Below are positions 26,791 to 35,714 of a DNA stretch of 64,000 nucleotides, piece by piece. Both the position numbers and the translations under genes were made by a program. Under the pieces are notes generated by a model that saw only the letters and a program-made list of their open reading frames with translations, was not told the origin of the DNA and did no database searches. Positions within the stretch are counted from its first letter, which is position 1, and each line of letters starts with the position of its first letter. This DNA is from Lentisphaerota bacterium (GTDB lineage Bacteria; Verrucomicrobiota; Lentisphaeria; Victivallales; Victivallaceae), in contig SUWB01000009.1 of the NCBI GenBank assembly GCA_015061745.1, positions 1 to 64,000 of the forward strand, written 5' to 3'.

Positions 26791-27513
26791 TCAATTTTCT
26801 CCTGTTTTTTCTCTTATTTTCTGAACGGCATTCTGAAGCAGCCGTATACCACGTTTCAATTCATCTTTGGGACATCTGAGACTGATGACATAATTTTCGG
26901 CAAGGGGAATGGCAATACCGGAGTCTCCTGTCCCGCAAAGATCCATTATTACAAAGTTCTGTTCTCTTGCTTTTTCAAGAAAGGCATCAAGATTTTCCTT
27001 ACTTTTCCAGAAATTGGCTCCATTTTCTTCAAAGGGCCAATAACTGAAAAGCCCGGGAGCGTAAACACTCTGCATAAGAAAGGCAAGCCCTGTACACGAC
27101 GAATACAAAGGCAGCGTCATACTCACAGGATACTGCAATACATTGCGCCTTTCGGGAGAAACTCTCAAAACAGTCCGCAGGTGATTGTCACAAAGATTTG
27201 TTACCCCTGCCACACATCCGGGCATTGCTGAAGCAAGTTTCAACAGCATCGTGCCTGAACTCTGCATCAGAATATGGGATCGTTCCTGCATCAGCAATTC
27301 TGTCACAGCTCTTCCGAGGCGGTAGCGGTTCAGAGAATCTTTTTGCAGATATCCTCTTTCGGCAAGAGTCCGCATCAGATTATACGCTGTCGTGGCATTG
27401 AGTCCCAGTTCGTCACTCACATCCGCCAACCGGACGCCTGAGGGGGAGCGGGAAACCGATTCCATTATATCCAATGCACGAACAAGAGATTGTACAAGTT
27501 CATTACCCGGCAC
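26791..27513 (-). CDS. IclR family transcriptional regulator
   Basis: Regulator of 240 residues. The HTH is at about 5-70 (LVRALDIMESVSRSPSGVRL, ADVSDELGLNATTAYNLMRTL) and the IclR effector domain at 75-240. The start is GTG 27513 with an AAAGG site 9 nt upstream. It heads a four-gene operon and is divergent from the U32-like gene. A promoter (27563-27591) and a perfect TTCATCA-T-TGATGAA palindrome (27526-27540) lie upstream, giving a typical autoregulated divergent arrangement. Confidence 0.9.
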   Translation of the reverse strand: MPGNELVQSLVRALDIMESVSRSPSGVRLADVSDELGLNATTAYNLMRTLAERGYLQKDSLNRYRLGRAVTELLMQERSHILMQSSGTMLLKLASAMPGCVAGVTNLCDNHLRTVLRVSPERRNVLQYPVSMTLPLYSSCTGLAFLMQSVYAPGLFSYWPFEENGANFWKSKENLDAFLEKAREQNFVIMDLCGTGDSGIAIPLAENYVISLRCPKDELKRGIRLLQNAVQKIREKTGEN

Positions 27514-27525
27514 GACAGCAAACCT

Positions 27526-27540
27526 TTCATCATTGATGAA
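27526..27540. promoter_or_regulatory. IclR operator-like palindrome
   Basis: TTCATCATTGATGAA, a perfect 7+1+7 palindrome between the IclR promoter and its GTG start; IclR proteins commonly bind 15-bp palindromes in such positions. Confidence 0.65.
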
Positions 27541-27562
27541 TTATTTTTTCACACGACATCTT

Positions 27563-27591
27563 AATATAGTCCTGTTCAACTGCTTTTACAA
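27563..27591 (-). promoter_or_regulatory. Promoter of the IclR operon
   Basis: On the minus strand TTGTAA (27586-27591), 17-bp spacer, TATATT (27563-27568). A plus-strand promoter for the divergent gene is likely at 27633-27662 (TTTGCA, 18 bp, TATATT). Confidence 0.7.
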
Positions 27592-27701
27592 GAAAAAAAG
27601 GTAAGAAAAATCATTTTTTCCGGAAAATTTCCTTTGCAATATTCCATAAGCGGCAGTATATTGAAAATGAACTTATTACCCTAAAGAAAGACCCTTGACA
27701 G

Positions 27702-28715
27702 ATGAAACCTTTATTAGCAGTTGGCTATCAGGCCACAGAAGGCACTCAACTTTTTTCAGATATCATTGCCGACTACAAAGAAAGTATCGGTGAAGTTTAT
27801 TTTTCCTGGGGCTCCACCCCTTCCGGGCGGCCGGGCCTTCCCCTGACCGACTGGGAACTTCAGGAACGTTTGGAATATGAACTGCACGCAATGCGTCATC
27901 AGGGATTCAAACTGGATCTGCTTTTTAATGCCAACTGTTACGGAGCGGAAAGTCTTTCTGAACATCTGGCAGCTGAATACTGCGGTATTCTTTCTTATCT
28001 TGATTCCCGGGAGCTGCTGCCTGATATCGTCACCACGGCCTCCCCTTTTCTGGCAGAGGTTCTGAAAAAAGAGTTCCCTGAAATCGAAAGACGTGCGTCT
28101 GTCAATATGCGTCTTGACAGTACACTTGCTCTGGAGTTTCTGGGGGATCTTTTTGACAGTTTCTACCTGAAACGCGATTTGCAGCGTAATCTTGACAGAG
28201 TCAGAATGTTCCGCAACTGGTGCGATGAACACGGCAAAAAAATGGGGATCCTTGCCAACAGCGGCTGTCTGCGCAACTGCCCGGCACAAACGTTTCACGA
28301 CAATTTAGTAGCCCACCAACGGGATCTCTACAAACTCCGGAATCTCCCCGGCAGCTACCAGACCTTTTGTATGAAACATTATCAAAAAGAAGAAAACCGC
28401 CCTGATTTCCTCAAAAGCAGCTGGATCAGACCTGAAGATCTGCACCTTTACGATGAGCTGGTCGATTTTGTCAAGATCGCCACAAGGCAGCACGACCGCC
28501 CCCGGACAGTCATAGCAGCTTACGCAAACAGGAGCTATTCAGGCGACCTTGCAGCTTTGATGGAACCTAATTTTTCCTCCGTTTTCGCACCTGCCGGTAT
28601 CGTTGAAAACTCCCTCATCCCCGGGTTTGACTCTCTCCCCGGAGATTGTGCGACAAACTGCACCCATTGCGGTAAATGCGAAAAATTGTGGCAGGAAATT
28701 TTCATTCCCTTCTGA
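27702..28715 (+). CDS. U32-peptidase-like TIM-barrel protein with C-terminal Cys cluster
   Basis: Protein of 337 residues, not firmly identified. It has the look of the U32 family (TIM-barrel periodicity, a SGCLRNCPAQTF segment near 190, a QTFCMKHY Cys) and ends with a CATNCTHCGKC cluster that could hold an Fe-S centre or zinc. Some U32 proteins work with Fe-S clusters in tRNA, ubiquinone or collagen-related chemistry; the role here is unknown. It is divergent from an IclR regulator and shares the palindrome between them, so it is probably part of the same regulon as the QueG-like protein. Confidence 0.55.
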   Translation: MKPLLAVGYQATEGTQLFSDIIADYKESIGEVYFSWGSTPSGRPGLPLTDWELQERLEYELHAMRHQGFKLDLLFNANCYGAESLSEHLAAEYCGILSYLDSRELLPDIVTTASPFLAEVLKKEFPEIERRASVNMRLDSTLALEFLGDLFDSFYLKRDLQRNLDRVRMFRNWCDEHGKKMGILANSGCLRNCPAQTFHDNLVAHQRDLYKLRNLPGSYQTFCMKHYQKEENRPDFLKSSWIRPEDLHLYDELVDFVKIATRQHDRPRTVIAAYANRSYSGDLAALMEPNFSSVFAPAGIVENSLIPGFDSLPGDCATNCTHCGKCEKLWQEIFIPF

Positions 28716-28729
28716 CACACTGCCAAAAT

Positions 28730-28767
28730 AAAAAACTCCCCATATATCTGTGATAATATACGGGGAG
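28730..28767 (-). terminator. Terminator of cassette IV
   Basis: CTCCCC-ATATAT / ATATA-CGGGGAG stem with one mismatch, followed on the minus strand by a T-rich run (the A-run at about 28725-28735). No comparable T-run follows on the plus strand, so it mainly ends the minus-strand operon. Confidence 0.75.
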
Positions 28768-28779
28768 ACACTGGGGCAC

Positions 28780-31647
28780 TTATTTTTTCTTGAGGGGCGG
28801 ATAGATCAAGTCTCTTCCGGCTTTCTTTCCCGTCTTATAACGTATGAGGATGCGGTCTGTTGTCAGCTTGCCCACTTTGACCGTTTTGCCGTATCCATTC
28901 AAGTAGGTGTATTCAGGAGAATCCACAAAGCTGACTCTGGAACCATTCTGAAGCACAGAATACTCCAAAAAGCTCTTTCCCTGTCTGGCAAACCAGCCTC
29001 CTGCGGGAAGTGCGTATTTTTTACCGTCAACCGAAATTTCCCAGATCCGTTCATCCCAGTTGCAGTTGACATAAAGTTCCAGACCGTTTTTATATTCCAC
29101 ATACACCATATTGTCACGGTATTTTCCGGAAACCAAAGCCTCCTCTGTGGGAACAAGTTTTTTGCCGTCGAAGTAACAGATCCTTTTGACTTCTTGCATC
29201 ATATACCGCTTTTGCAGCTGCCGTACAAGATAATAGGTTTCAAGAGTTTTGTCAAAATACTTGTGGGGATTGGGATAAGCATCGCCGCTGGGCTCAATAA
29301 ATCCAACAGTACCGAAAGCAATATTCATAGCCAGATAATGATAAAGCAGTGAATAATCATTGGTCGAATACCAGGGATTGCCGCAGAACATCGCATAACC
29401 GATATTCAATCCCCACGCCGGAGCCAGAGGATTGAGCTTTTTCAAACGGAAATCCACCAGCAGTTCATAGCGAGCCTTCCGGGGCTTTACACGGTGTCCG
29501 AAATTGGGCAGTTTTCCATAATCTCCGTCATTGAGACCGACCCAGTAATAATCGGCACCGCGGCCTTCGGCAAATACGGGGCCCTGATAGTTGTCCCGGA
29601 TCCGCTGGAATCCGGTTCCAATGGCACGGATCGTGTCGATCATTTTTCCGGCTTCCGGATAACGGTGATCGTAGTCGTTGTACATAAAGGGCAGCCGTGA
29701 GGTGAAGCCGTCCACATATCCGGTCCGGCGGGGCTGGTATTTCTGATGACGCTTTTTGAAATACCCCTGTTCCCATTCTGCCAGAGCCCACATCTTATGC
29801 ATATAGGCCTGCACATTGGAGGTGTTCCAGGTGCCGTCGGAACGGATCACGACCTTATCAGGATCCCACACACCGGATTTGATCTGCATCGCATTGTAAG
29901 TCTCATAGTATCCGGGAACCATCTGCTTTTTCTGCAGATCCTCAAGCATAGCCTTAAAAGCCTTATCCCCTCCGTGCTGTTGATGGATATAAGAAAGCTG
30001 TGCCGAGTGGAACGCCGACTCGCCGCTTCCCCAGAGACCGGAGATCCAGAGCCAGCCGAATACATCAAAGAAGATATGATTGACTCCATACTGATCGTAA
30101 AGATCAGTCAGTACTTTCGCCTTGCGGAAAATGTCTGAACGAACTTCAAATTTTTTGTAAAGATTATTGCTCAGCATCTCCTGATAAGGTGATTTGGGAT
30201 TGGAGGGATTGATAAGCACCTCCTCAAAATTCCGTGCGGCGGTAATATATACAGTTTCCCGCAGGGGGTGACGGCTGCCGTCAGACCGCGGACTGTAACA
30301 GTAACCGATCTGCAGGAAATTGTAAAACGCCTTTCCGGGCAGCACCTGGCTGCCGGCATCGTGGGAATGTATGGAAAAATTGCCTTTGTAATAGTCGTGA
30401 AAGTGCGAGAAGAACCACCCGTCGTTCCAAAGGATCTTGGGGGTATGATTCATAAAAGGCACAGCGAAAATTTTTGCATTGGCAGCAGTTCCCTCTGCGT
30501 GCCCCGGCCACCACTCTTTAAGGAAACGCTCTTTGGAATCCAGATCAACGATCAGACTTTTCCCGGCTATTCCAAAACGGTATGTGATTATCTGGGAGTG
30601 CTTGCCGAATTTGAATTTCCAAACTGCCTGAACCTGATTATTTTTCAGTTGGCAGTTCAGCAGTTCCGTTGTCACCTCACCTTTTTTACGGATATCAAAG
30701 CTCTTTCCTCCGGCAGTGAAGATAGGACCGCTGCCCGCAGCAGGCCGGATCTCTTTACCGGAAGCACAGCGGACAGAAATATCAGCCAGCGTTCCCTTTT
30801 CGGGCCGGTAGGTAAAGACCGCTCCCACACCTTTGGCGTTCATATAACTCAACTTAAAGGCACTGCCTTCCTTCCACACCCGGTGCGAGACCTTTTCGCA
30901 AGGCACAGGACGGGCCCCTGCCGGAGAGACGGGAATCTTGACGACCTTGCCTGTATTGAAGCGGATAGGGGGCCGCTTCAAGTGATCTTGCGTCATCGTA
31001 ATGCCGAACTGTTCCAGATGCCAGATATCAGGAGCACGGTTGGTACGGAACCGGATGCTCTGGAATCCGATTGAAAGGAGCTCTGTTCCGGCAGGCATCC
31101 TGGTATACAGCGGAATCCGCAGCAGATGCCAGCCGGTCAAAAGTTCATTGAAGTTGTTTTTCCGGCTCTGCCAGGTATAGATTTTTCCGTCCGGCTTGCG
31201 AAATTTCACCGTCACAACAGAGACATTTTTGGCATAAGCAAGAAGCATAAAACAATCAAATTCCCGTGAAGATTTCACAGGTTTCACCGGTATGATCTCT
31301 GCCATTGCTCCGGTTTTCGGGGAGGTCAATTCCAATTTCAGATTCGGCCGCTTCCGGATCATCTGATCCCGGGAAAGGCACAAAAATCCTTCGCTGCCGT
31401 AAAGCCGTGCTTTCCATAAAGGATCTGAGGCAAAATCAACCAGAGGAGCTTTCAGGAAGGCTTTTTCAGTAATTTCTGTCGGCGGCGGAGCAAATCTGGG
31501 ATTGGCACGATATTCAACATCCTTAATATGGCTGACAGGATCATTTTTCAGAAGCGTGACCTCCTTGAAGGGCTGCTGTCCCTGATAGTGTATGGTCAGC
31601 AGAGAAAAAACTGCCAAACTGCAAATTTTAGAAACAATAAATTTCAT
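28780..31647 (-). CDS. Large secreted glycosidase-like protein
   Basis: Secreted protein of 955 residues. A signal-like hydrophobic start (residues 1-20) is followed by beta-rich domains (about 40-420). A (beta/alpha)8-type catalytic region at about 430-780 contains candidate acidic motifs VNHIFFDVFG, YYETYNAM, YVDGFTS and GPVFAEGRGADYYW. A C-terminal beta-sandwich ends it. The layout recalls GH101/DUF5696-type endo-glycosidases of mucin O-glycans, but I cannot assign the family with confidence. An AAAGGTG site precedes the ATG. It is 35 bp after the cassette IV pseudopilin gene. Confidence 0.65.
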   Translation of the reverse strand: MKFIVSKICSLAVFSLLTIHYQGQQPFKEVTLLKNDPVSHIKDVEYRANPRFAPPPTEITEKAFLKAPLVDFASDPLWKARLYGSEGFLCLSRDQMIRKRPNLKLELTSPKTGAMAEIIPVKPVKSSREFDCFMLLAYAKNVSVVTVKFRKPDGKIYTWQSRKNNFNELLTGWHLLRIPLYTRMPAGTELLSIGFQSIRFRTNRAPDIWHLEQFGITMTQDHLKRPPIRFNTGKVVKIPVSPAGARPVPCEKVSHRVWKEGSAFKLSYMNAKGVGAVFTYRPEKGTLADISVRCASGKEIRPAAGSGPIFTAGGKSFDIRKKGEVTTELLNCQLKNNQVQAVWKFKFGKHSQIITYRFGIAGKSLIVDLDSKERFLKEWWPGHAEGTAANAKIFAVPFMNHTPKILWNDGWFFSHFHDYYKGNFSIHSHDAGSQVLPGKAFYNFLQIGYCYSPRSDGSRHPLRETVYITAARNFEEVLINPSNPKSPYQEMLSNNLYKKFEVRSDIFRKAKVLTDLYDQYGVNHIFFDVFGWLWISGLWGSGESAFHSAQLSYIHQQHGGDKAFKAMLEDLQKKQMVPGYYETYNAMQIKSGVWDPDKVVIRSDGTWNTSNVQAYMHKMWALAEWEQGYFKKRHQKYQPRRTGYVDGFTSRLPFMYNDYDHRYPEAGKMIDTIRAIGTGFQRIRDNYQGPVFAEGRGADYYWVGLNDGDYGKLPNFGHRVKPRKARYELLVDFRLKKLNPLAPAWGLNIGYAMFCGNPWYSTNDYSLLYHYLAMNIAFGTVGFIEPSGDAYPNPHKYFDKTLETYYLVRQLQKRYMMQEVKRICYFDGKKLVPTEEALVSGKYRDNMVYVEYKNGLELYVNCNWDERIWEISVDGKKYALPAGGWFARQGKSFLEYSVLQNGSRVSFVDSPEYTYLNGYGKTVKVGKLTTDRILIRYKTGKKAGRDLIYPPLKKK

Positions 31648-31682
31648 ACTTTTTCACCTTTTGGGTATTACTGCAAGAGAAC

Positions 31683-32615
31683 TCACTCAGGAAGCCACAT
31701 CCACTGTCTCACGCTGGTATAATTTGTGTAAGTGTAAAATGCAAAGGGCGATGAAGAAGGACATTTGAAAAAACTAACGTGTCCATCCACCCAGCCGATA
31801 TTCAGACCGTTGTCGTGGCGGGGATAAAAGATTCCTTCAGTATAGGCTTCTGTACCGTTGCTGTACCAGCCGCCGGTAAAATCCCGGTCAGTTGTTTTAA
31901 GATTCATAATATCAGCTATCAGCAATTTTTCCGACGCCCGTTTGATACGGCTGGTCTTAAGCGGCAAAGCTCCGGTGGAGTTTGGCACCATCCAGACGTT
32001 GATGCCGTAAGAGAGCTTGGCGGCGTTCCAGTCCATCTTGTAACGGTGGGACGGACAGGATGCCAACTCTTTTTTGTCAGCGAGCATCCGGTGGGGCCAA
32101 CGGATACCGTAAGTGGTTCCGTCAGATATCTTGTGGGGCGGAAAATAATCCTGATTTTCGGCGGCATACATTTGAAATCCCGTATTGATCTCTTTGAGCT
32201 GAGCGGCACATTTGATCTGCTTGGCTTTATTCCGGGACTTGCTCAACGCCGGCAGCAGCATCGAAGCAAGTATCGCAATAATAGCTATCACGACCAGAAG
32301 TTCGATCAAGGTGAAAGGAGCCGGGGAAGGAAGGGAACCCTTTTTGAAAAAAGGTTCTCCCTTCCTTCCCCGGACCCCATCCATCCTTGCCAAAAACTTT
32401 TGGTGGATTGCCGTTTTTGCATCCGCAAAACCGACAATCCCGCATTTTGAAGAATTGCAACGGCAAGTATTAAGGCAAGAGGCAATTTTTCGCAAGATAT
32501 AAACACATATTTGACAAGCTTTGCTTACCAATAGTTCAATCAGCGTAAAAACTGACTGCGACGCACGATGATGCGGCAGTGCACTGCATTTTATTTTGCG
32601 GAGGGTGTGGTTCAT
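31683..32615 (-). CDS. H-x9-DG pseudopilin with one inserted module
   Basis: Pseudopilin of 310 residues. ATG 32615 has an AAAGGA site. FTLIELLV occurs at residues 23 and 101; only the second is followed by [18 protein letters not shown] family 1 module separates the two. The C-terminal motif is a proper H-x9-DG ([17 protein letters not shown]). The leader before the first motif ([13 protein letters not shown]) comes from DNA with a GCAGTGCACTGC palindrome and might itself derive from another module. It lies 45 bp after LacI and 35 bp before the glycosidase gene. Confidence 0.88.
   Translation of the reverse strand: MNHTLRKIKCSALPHHRASQSVFTLIELLVSKACQICVYILRKIASCLNTCRCNSSKCGIVGFADAKTAIHQKFLARMDGVRGRKGEPFFKKGSLPSPAPFTLIELLVVIAIIAILASMLLPALSKSRNKAKQIKCAAQLKEINTGFQMYAAENQDYFPPHKISDGTTYGIRWPHRMLADKKELASCPSHRYKMDWNAAKLSYGINVWMVPNSTGALPLKTSRIKRASEKLLIADIMNLKTTDRDFTGGWYSNGTEAYTEGIFYPRHDNGLNIGWVDGHVSFFKCPSSSPFAFYTYTNYTSVRQWMWLPE
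32316..32549 (-). repeat. 234-bp in-frame module, family 1 (copy E)
   Basis: Seventy-eight codons between the two FTLIELLV blocks. Protein changes relative to copy B are scattered ([26 protein letters not shown]). The long GGGGAAGGAAGGG stem is retained and the reading frame is open. Confidence 0.88.
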
Positions 32616-32660
32616 TTTACTTTTTCCTTTCTGTATATTGTTTTGTGAGAGATACTATTA

Positions 32661-33710
32661 TCAATTGGTATTTTCATTATCCTCTGTATTTTCCAGTACA
32701 GGAGGAATTCTTTCCCAGTAAAATCCGAAATCAAAGGGGACGCTGCAGCCGCAGCTTTCCCCGATCCGGAGCGTAACAGGCAGCAGAATTTTCCGGTCAT
32801 TCTTTTTGCCTTCCATTCTGGCCAGCAGCAGTTCCACCGTCCTTTCGGCGAGCTGCCTCAGAGGCAGCACCACTGTTGTCAGGGGAACCGGTGTCATCGT
32901 ACTGGCGGCAAGTCCGTCAAATCCGGTGATAGCGACCTCTCCGGGAACGGAAATACCCGAGTGCTGCAGCAGTCCCATCAAACGCCCGGAAATGTAATCG
33001 TTGGAAGCCATAAAGGCTTGTACTTTTTCATTTTTCACCGCCGACAGGATCTCATTGACAATTTCCGGATTGTGGTGAAACTCCATTGCTTTCAAGGTTA
33101 CACCGGGAATATTGGAATTGCGGATCGTCTGTTCGATGGCAGAATATTTGTCAATATTCTTCTCAACAGTATTGCAGAGAAAAACGAACCGCCGGAGTCC
33201 GTGATCAAGCAGATGTTTACAAAGAAGTTCCCCGCCTTGAAAATCATCAGCAGCCACATCAGGATTTCTCCAGGAAACGCCAAGAGACACTGCCGGCAAC
33301 GGCCACTCTTCCGACAAATTCAATTCAAACCCCAGATAAAATCCGATAAACGCATCAATTCCCAGAGCTTTCATTTCAAGGAGCTTTTCTCTCAATTCCC
33401 CGGGATCACCTGCGGTAACTGTATAGGCGTGAAGATGCCGCTCCTCAAGAATCCTGAGCATAATCCTCAAGATTTCATTCTGCAGTACAGAACACCCCTG
33501 ATTGGTAAAAATGGCAATGGTATTGGTCTTTTTACCCCGGAGATGCCGGGCCGCAGAATTAGGACGGAACCCCAATTCTTTGGCAAGTGCCAATATTGCT
33601 TCACGCTTTTCTGCAGACACCCGGCAATAGCTGCGGTTGTTTAAAACCGCAGACACAACCGGCTGGGTCACGCCCACCTGCCGGGCAATACTTTTCATAG
33701 TAACGCTCAT
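32661..33710 (-). CDS. LacI family transcriptional regulator
   Basis: Repressor of about 349 residues. The HTH (MKSIARQVGVTQPVVSAVLN) starts at residue 5, the hinge has NSAARHLRGKKTNTIAIF, and the sensor domain contains FMASNDYISGRLMGLL and EVAITGFDGLAAS. First gene of cassette IV. I chose ATG 33710 with an AGGTG site; ATG 33698 is an alternative, and GTG 33716 is possible. A promoter at 33722-33750 overlaps a perfect 16-bp palindrome. If that promoter is used, the transcript would start only a few bases before ATG 33710, which argues for a nearly leaderless message or the later start. A second promoter-like pair lies further upstream (33891-33919). Confidence 0.9.
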   Translation of the reverse strand: MSVTMKSIARQVGVTQPVVSAVLNNRSYCRVSAEKREAILALAKELGFRPNSAARHLRGKKTNTIAIFTNQGCSVLQNEILRIMLRILEERHLHAYTVTAGDPGELREKLLEMKALGIDAFIGFYLGFELNLSEEWPLPAVSLGVSWRNPDVAADDFQGGELLCKHLLDHGLRRFVFLCNTVEKNIDKYSAIEQTIRNSNIPGVTLKAMEFHHNPEIVNEILSAVKNEKVQAFMASNDYISGRLMGLLQHSGISVPGEVAITGFDGLAASTMTPVPLTTVVLPLRQLAERTVELLLARMEGKKNDRKILLPVTLRIGESCGCSVPFDFGFYWERIPPVLENTEDNENTN

Positions 33711-33720
33711 TTTCACCTCT

Positions 33721-33736
33721 GATAATACGTATTATC
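33721..33736. promoter_or_regulatory. LacI operator of cassette IV
   Basis: GATAATACGTATTATC is a perfect 16-bp palindrome with the central CG typical of LacI-family operators. It covers the -10 box of the regulator's own promoter. Confidence 0.85.
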
Positions 33737-33750
33737 AACCTATTTTTCAA
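33722..33750 (-). promoter_or_regulatory. Promoter of cassette IV
   Basis: On the minus strand TTGAAA (33745-33750), 17-bp spacer, TATTAT (33722-33727). A second candidate is TTGACA (33914-33919), 17 bp, TAAATT (33891-33896). Apart from these and the serA promoter, I see nothing else in the gap 33711-34104. Confidence 0.65.
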
Positions 33751-34039
33751 CCACCACGATCTTTTTTTTGACGGAATAAATTACTGTGCGTCCGGGGATG
33801 TTCTTTTTAACACGTCTGAGACAGTTTCAACTTCCGGACTGTGACATTATCTCTCTCTGAAAAACCAAGAGAGCAACTGGAACTATAATAAATTTATCAC
33901 CAATATACTTATTTGTCAAGCAAAAAAATGATTTTTTTCTGACTGAAACAAATTCAACCCCTTCTTGACAACAGATATCCGGCTGCCTGTGTGAAATTTC
34001 GATAAAGCACCGCAGACCAATGAAAATCATCAATATGAT

Positions 34040-34068
34040 TTGAAAAAAGCTCATATTGGCTGTATATT
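34040..34068 (+). promoter_or_regulatory. Promoter of serA
   Basis: TTGAAA (34040-34045), 17-bp spacer, TATATT (34063-34068), 36 bp before the serA start codon; a GGAGG ribosome site precedes the ATG. Confidence 0.75.
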
Positions 34069-34104
34069 ATGTAAAAGCGTTTTTGTAATGGAGGTTTATT
34101 TACT

Positions 34105-35679
34105 ATGCGCAAGGTTTTGATTCCGACTAAACTCGACAAGTTCGCAGCAGATTGGCTGATCGAACGGAACTACAACGTTATCCTTGATGCGGCAACTCCC
34201 ATCGCCGATCTTTTCAAGGCCAACCCCGATGCAGAAGTGGTCATCGTCCGCAGTGAAAAAATCACTCCTGAACTGATCGACCTGCTTCCCGATCTCAAAC
34301 TGATCGTCCGGGCCGGTGCCGGTTTCAACACCATCGACATCAAGTATGCCCGCAAGAAAAACATCGATGTGATGAACACCCCCGGAGCCAACTCCAACGC
34401 TGTTGCCGAAGAAGTCATCGCTCTGATGCTGGCTTCCGCCCGTCATATCGTCGCTGCCGACAAGTCCACCCGCGCCGGACTTTGGGAAAAGAGCAAACTT
34501 ATGGGTCACGAACTGACCAACAAAACTGTCGGTATCCTCGGACTGGGCCATATCGGACAGCTTCTGGTCAAGCGTCTTGCCGGTTTTGAAGTCAAAGTTC
34601 TGGGTTTCGATCCTATGATCTCCCCTGCCCTGGCTGAAAAACTGGGTGTGGAACTTTGTTCCGTCGAACGCATTTTCGCCGAATCTGACTTTGTATCTCT
34701 GCATATCCCCGAAAATGACGAAACCCGGGGTATGATCAATAAAGCTCTCTTTGACTCTATGAAACCCGGTGCCACCCTGGTCAACTGCGCCCGCGCCGGA
34801 GTCATCAACGAAGATGATCTGCGGGCCGCCAAAGCTGAGAAAAAGATTTTCTACCTCAACGACGTTTATCCCAAAGATGAAGCCGGCGAAAAGAGCATCG
34901 CCGATGTGGCCGATCTGATGATGCCCCACCTGGGTGCCAATACCTTTGAAGCCAATTTCAACGCCGCCCGCAAGTCTGCTGAACAGATCGTTGACTACTT
35001 TGAAAAAGGCATCACCACCGCCGTGGTCAACAAAGCTCTGCCCGACGGCCTGGATGCCAAATATCAGCATCTTGCCTACGTCCTCACCGCTTTGATCCGC
35101 GAATACCTCGGCACCGATAAAAATCCCGCCAGAGTCGAAACCAGCTTCTATGGAACTTTGGGCCAGTTCGCCAACTGGATGACCCCCGCCATCGCCGCCG
35201 CCATCTGCGGCAACTCCGCCATTGACCGTTCCCCCAGAGATGCTGAGCAGTACCTTGCAGAAGCCGGCGTGGAACTGGTCAACCGCGAAGTTGACAACAA
35301 AAAGAATTACGGTGCTTCTATGAGCATCGACATTTTCGCCGGTGACAGCCCCATTTTCAAGGCCGGCTGCCGCGGAACTGTCATCGAAAACAAACTGATG
35401 ATCTCCCGTCTCAATGACTTCGACGGTCTCTATCTCGATCCCGTAGGCTACCACCTCTTTGTGGAATACACTGATGCCCCCGGTGTCATCGGTGCCATCG
35501 CCGGAATCCTCGGCGAAAAGAATATCAACATCATCGACATCCGTGCTCCTCAGGACACCCGTACCGGCCGCTCTCTGAGCGTTATCACCACCAATGTGGA
35601 AGTGCCCGATATGCTGGTGGAAAAAATCCGTGAAGCCGTCAAAGCCACCAAGGCTTTCCGCTTTGCTTATCAGGCTTGA
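34105..35679 (+). CDS. serA: D-3-phosphoglycerate dehydrogenase
   Basis: First enzyme of serine synthesis, oxidising 3-phosphoglycerate with NAD; 524 residues, the long form. The NAD-binding GLGHIG motif lies at 146-151. The substrate-binding Arg is in NCARAGVI and the catalytic His in MPHLGANTFEA. An intervening (ASB-type) domain and a C-terminal ACT domain (about 450-524; HLFVEYTDAPGVIGAIAGIL) follow, so serine feedback control is likely. Codon use is strongly biased to C-ending codons, as in highly expressed genes. It is followed without a clear terminator by a hypothetical gene and purL. Confidence 0.95.
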   Translation: MRKVLIPTKLDKFAADWLIERNYNVILDAATPIADLFKANPDAEVVIVRSEKITPELIDLLPDLKLIVRAGAGFNTIDIKYARKKNIDVMNTPGANSNAVAEEVIALMLASARHIVAADKSTRAGLWEKSKLMGHELTNKTVGILGLGHIGQLLVKRLAGFEVKVLGFDPMISPALAEKLGVELCSVERIFAESDFVSLHIPENDETRGMINKALFDSMKPGATLVNCARAGVINEDDLRAAKAEKKIFYLNDVYPKDEAGEKSIADVADLMMPHLGANTFEANFNAARKSAEQIVDYFEKGITTAVVNKALPDGLDAKYQHLAYVLTALIREYLGTDKNPARVETSFYGTLGQFANWMTPAIAAAICGNSAIDRSPRDAEQYLAEAGVELVNREVDNKKNYGASMSIDIFAGDSPIFKAGCRGTVIENKLMISRLNDFDGLYLDPVGYHLFVEYTDAPGVIGAIAGILGEKNINIIDIRAPQDTRTGRSLSVITTNVEVPDMLVEKIREAVKATKAFRFAYQA

Positions 35680-35714
35680 GAAGCTCTGGCTTCCCCGATA
35701 TTGAGGACTTTTTC

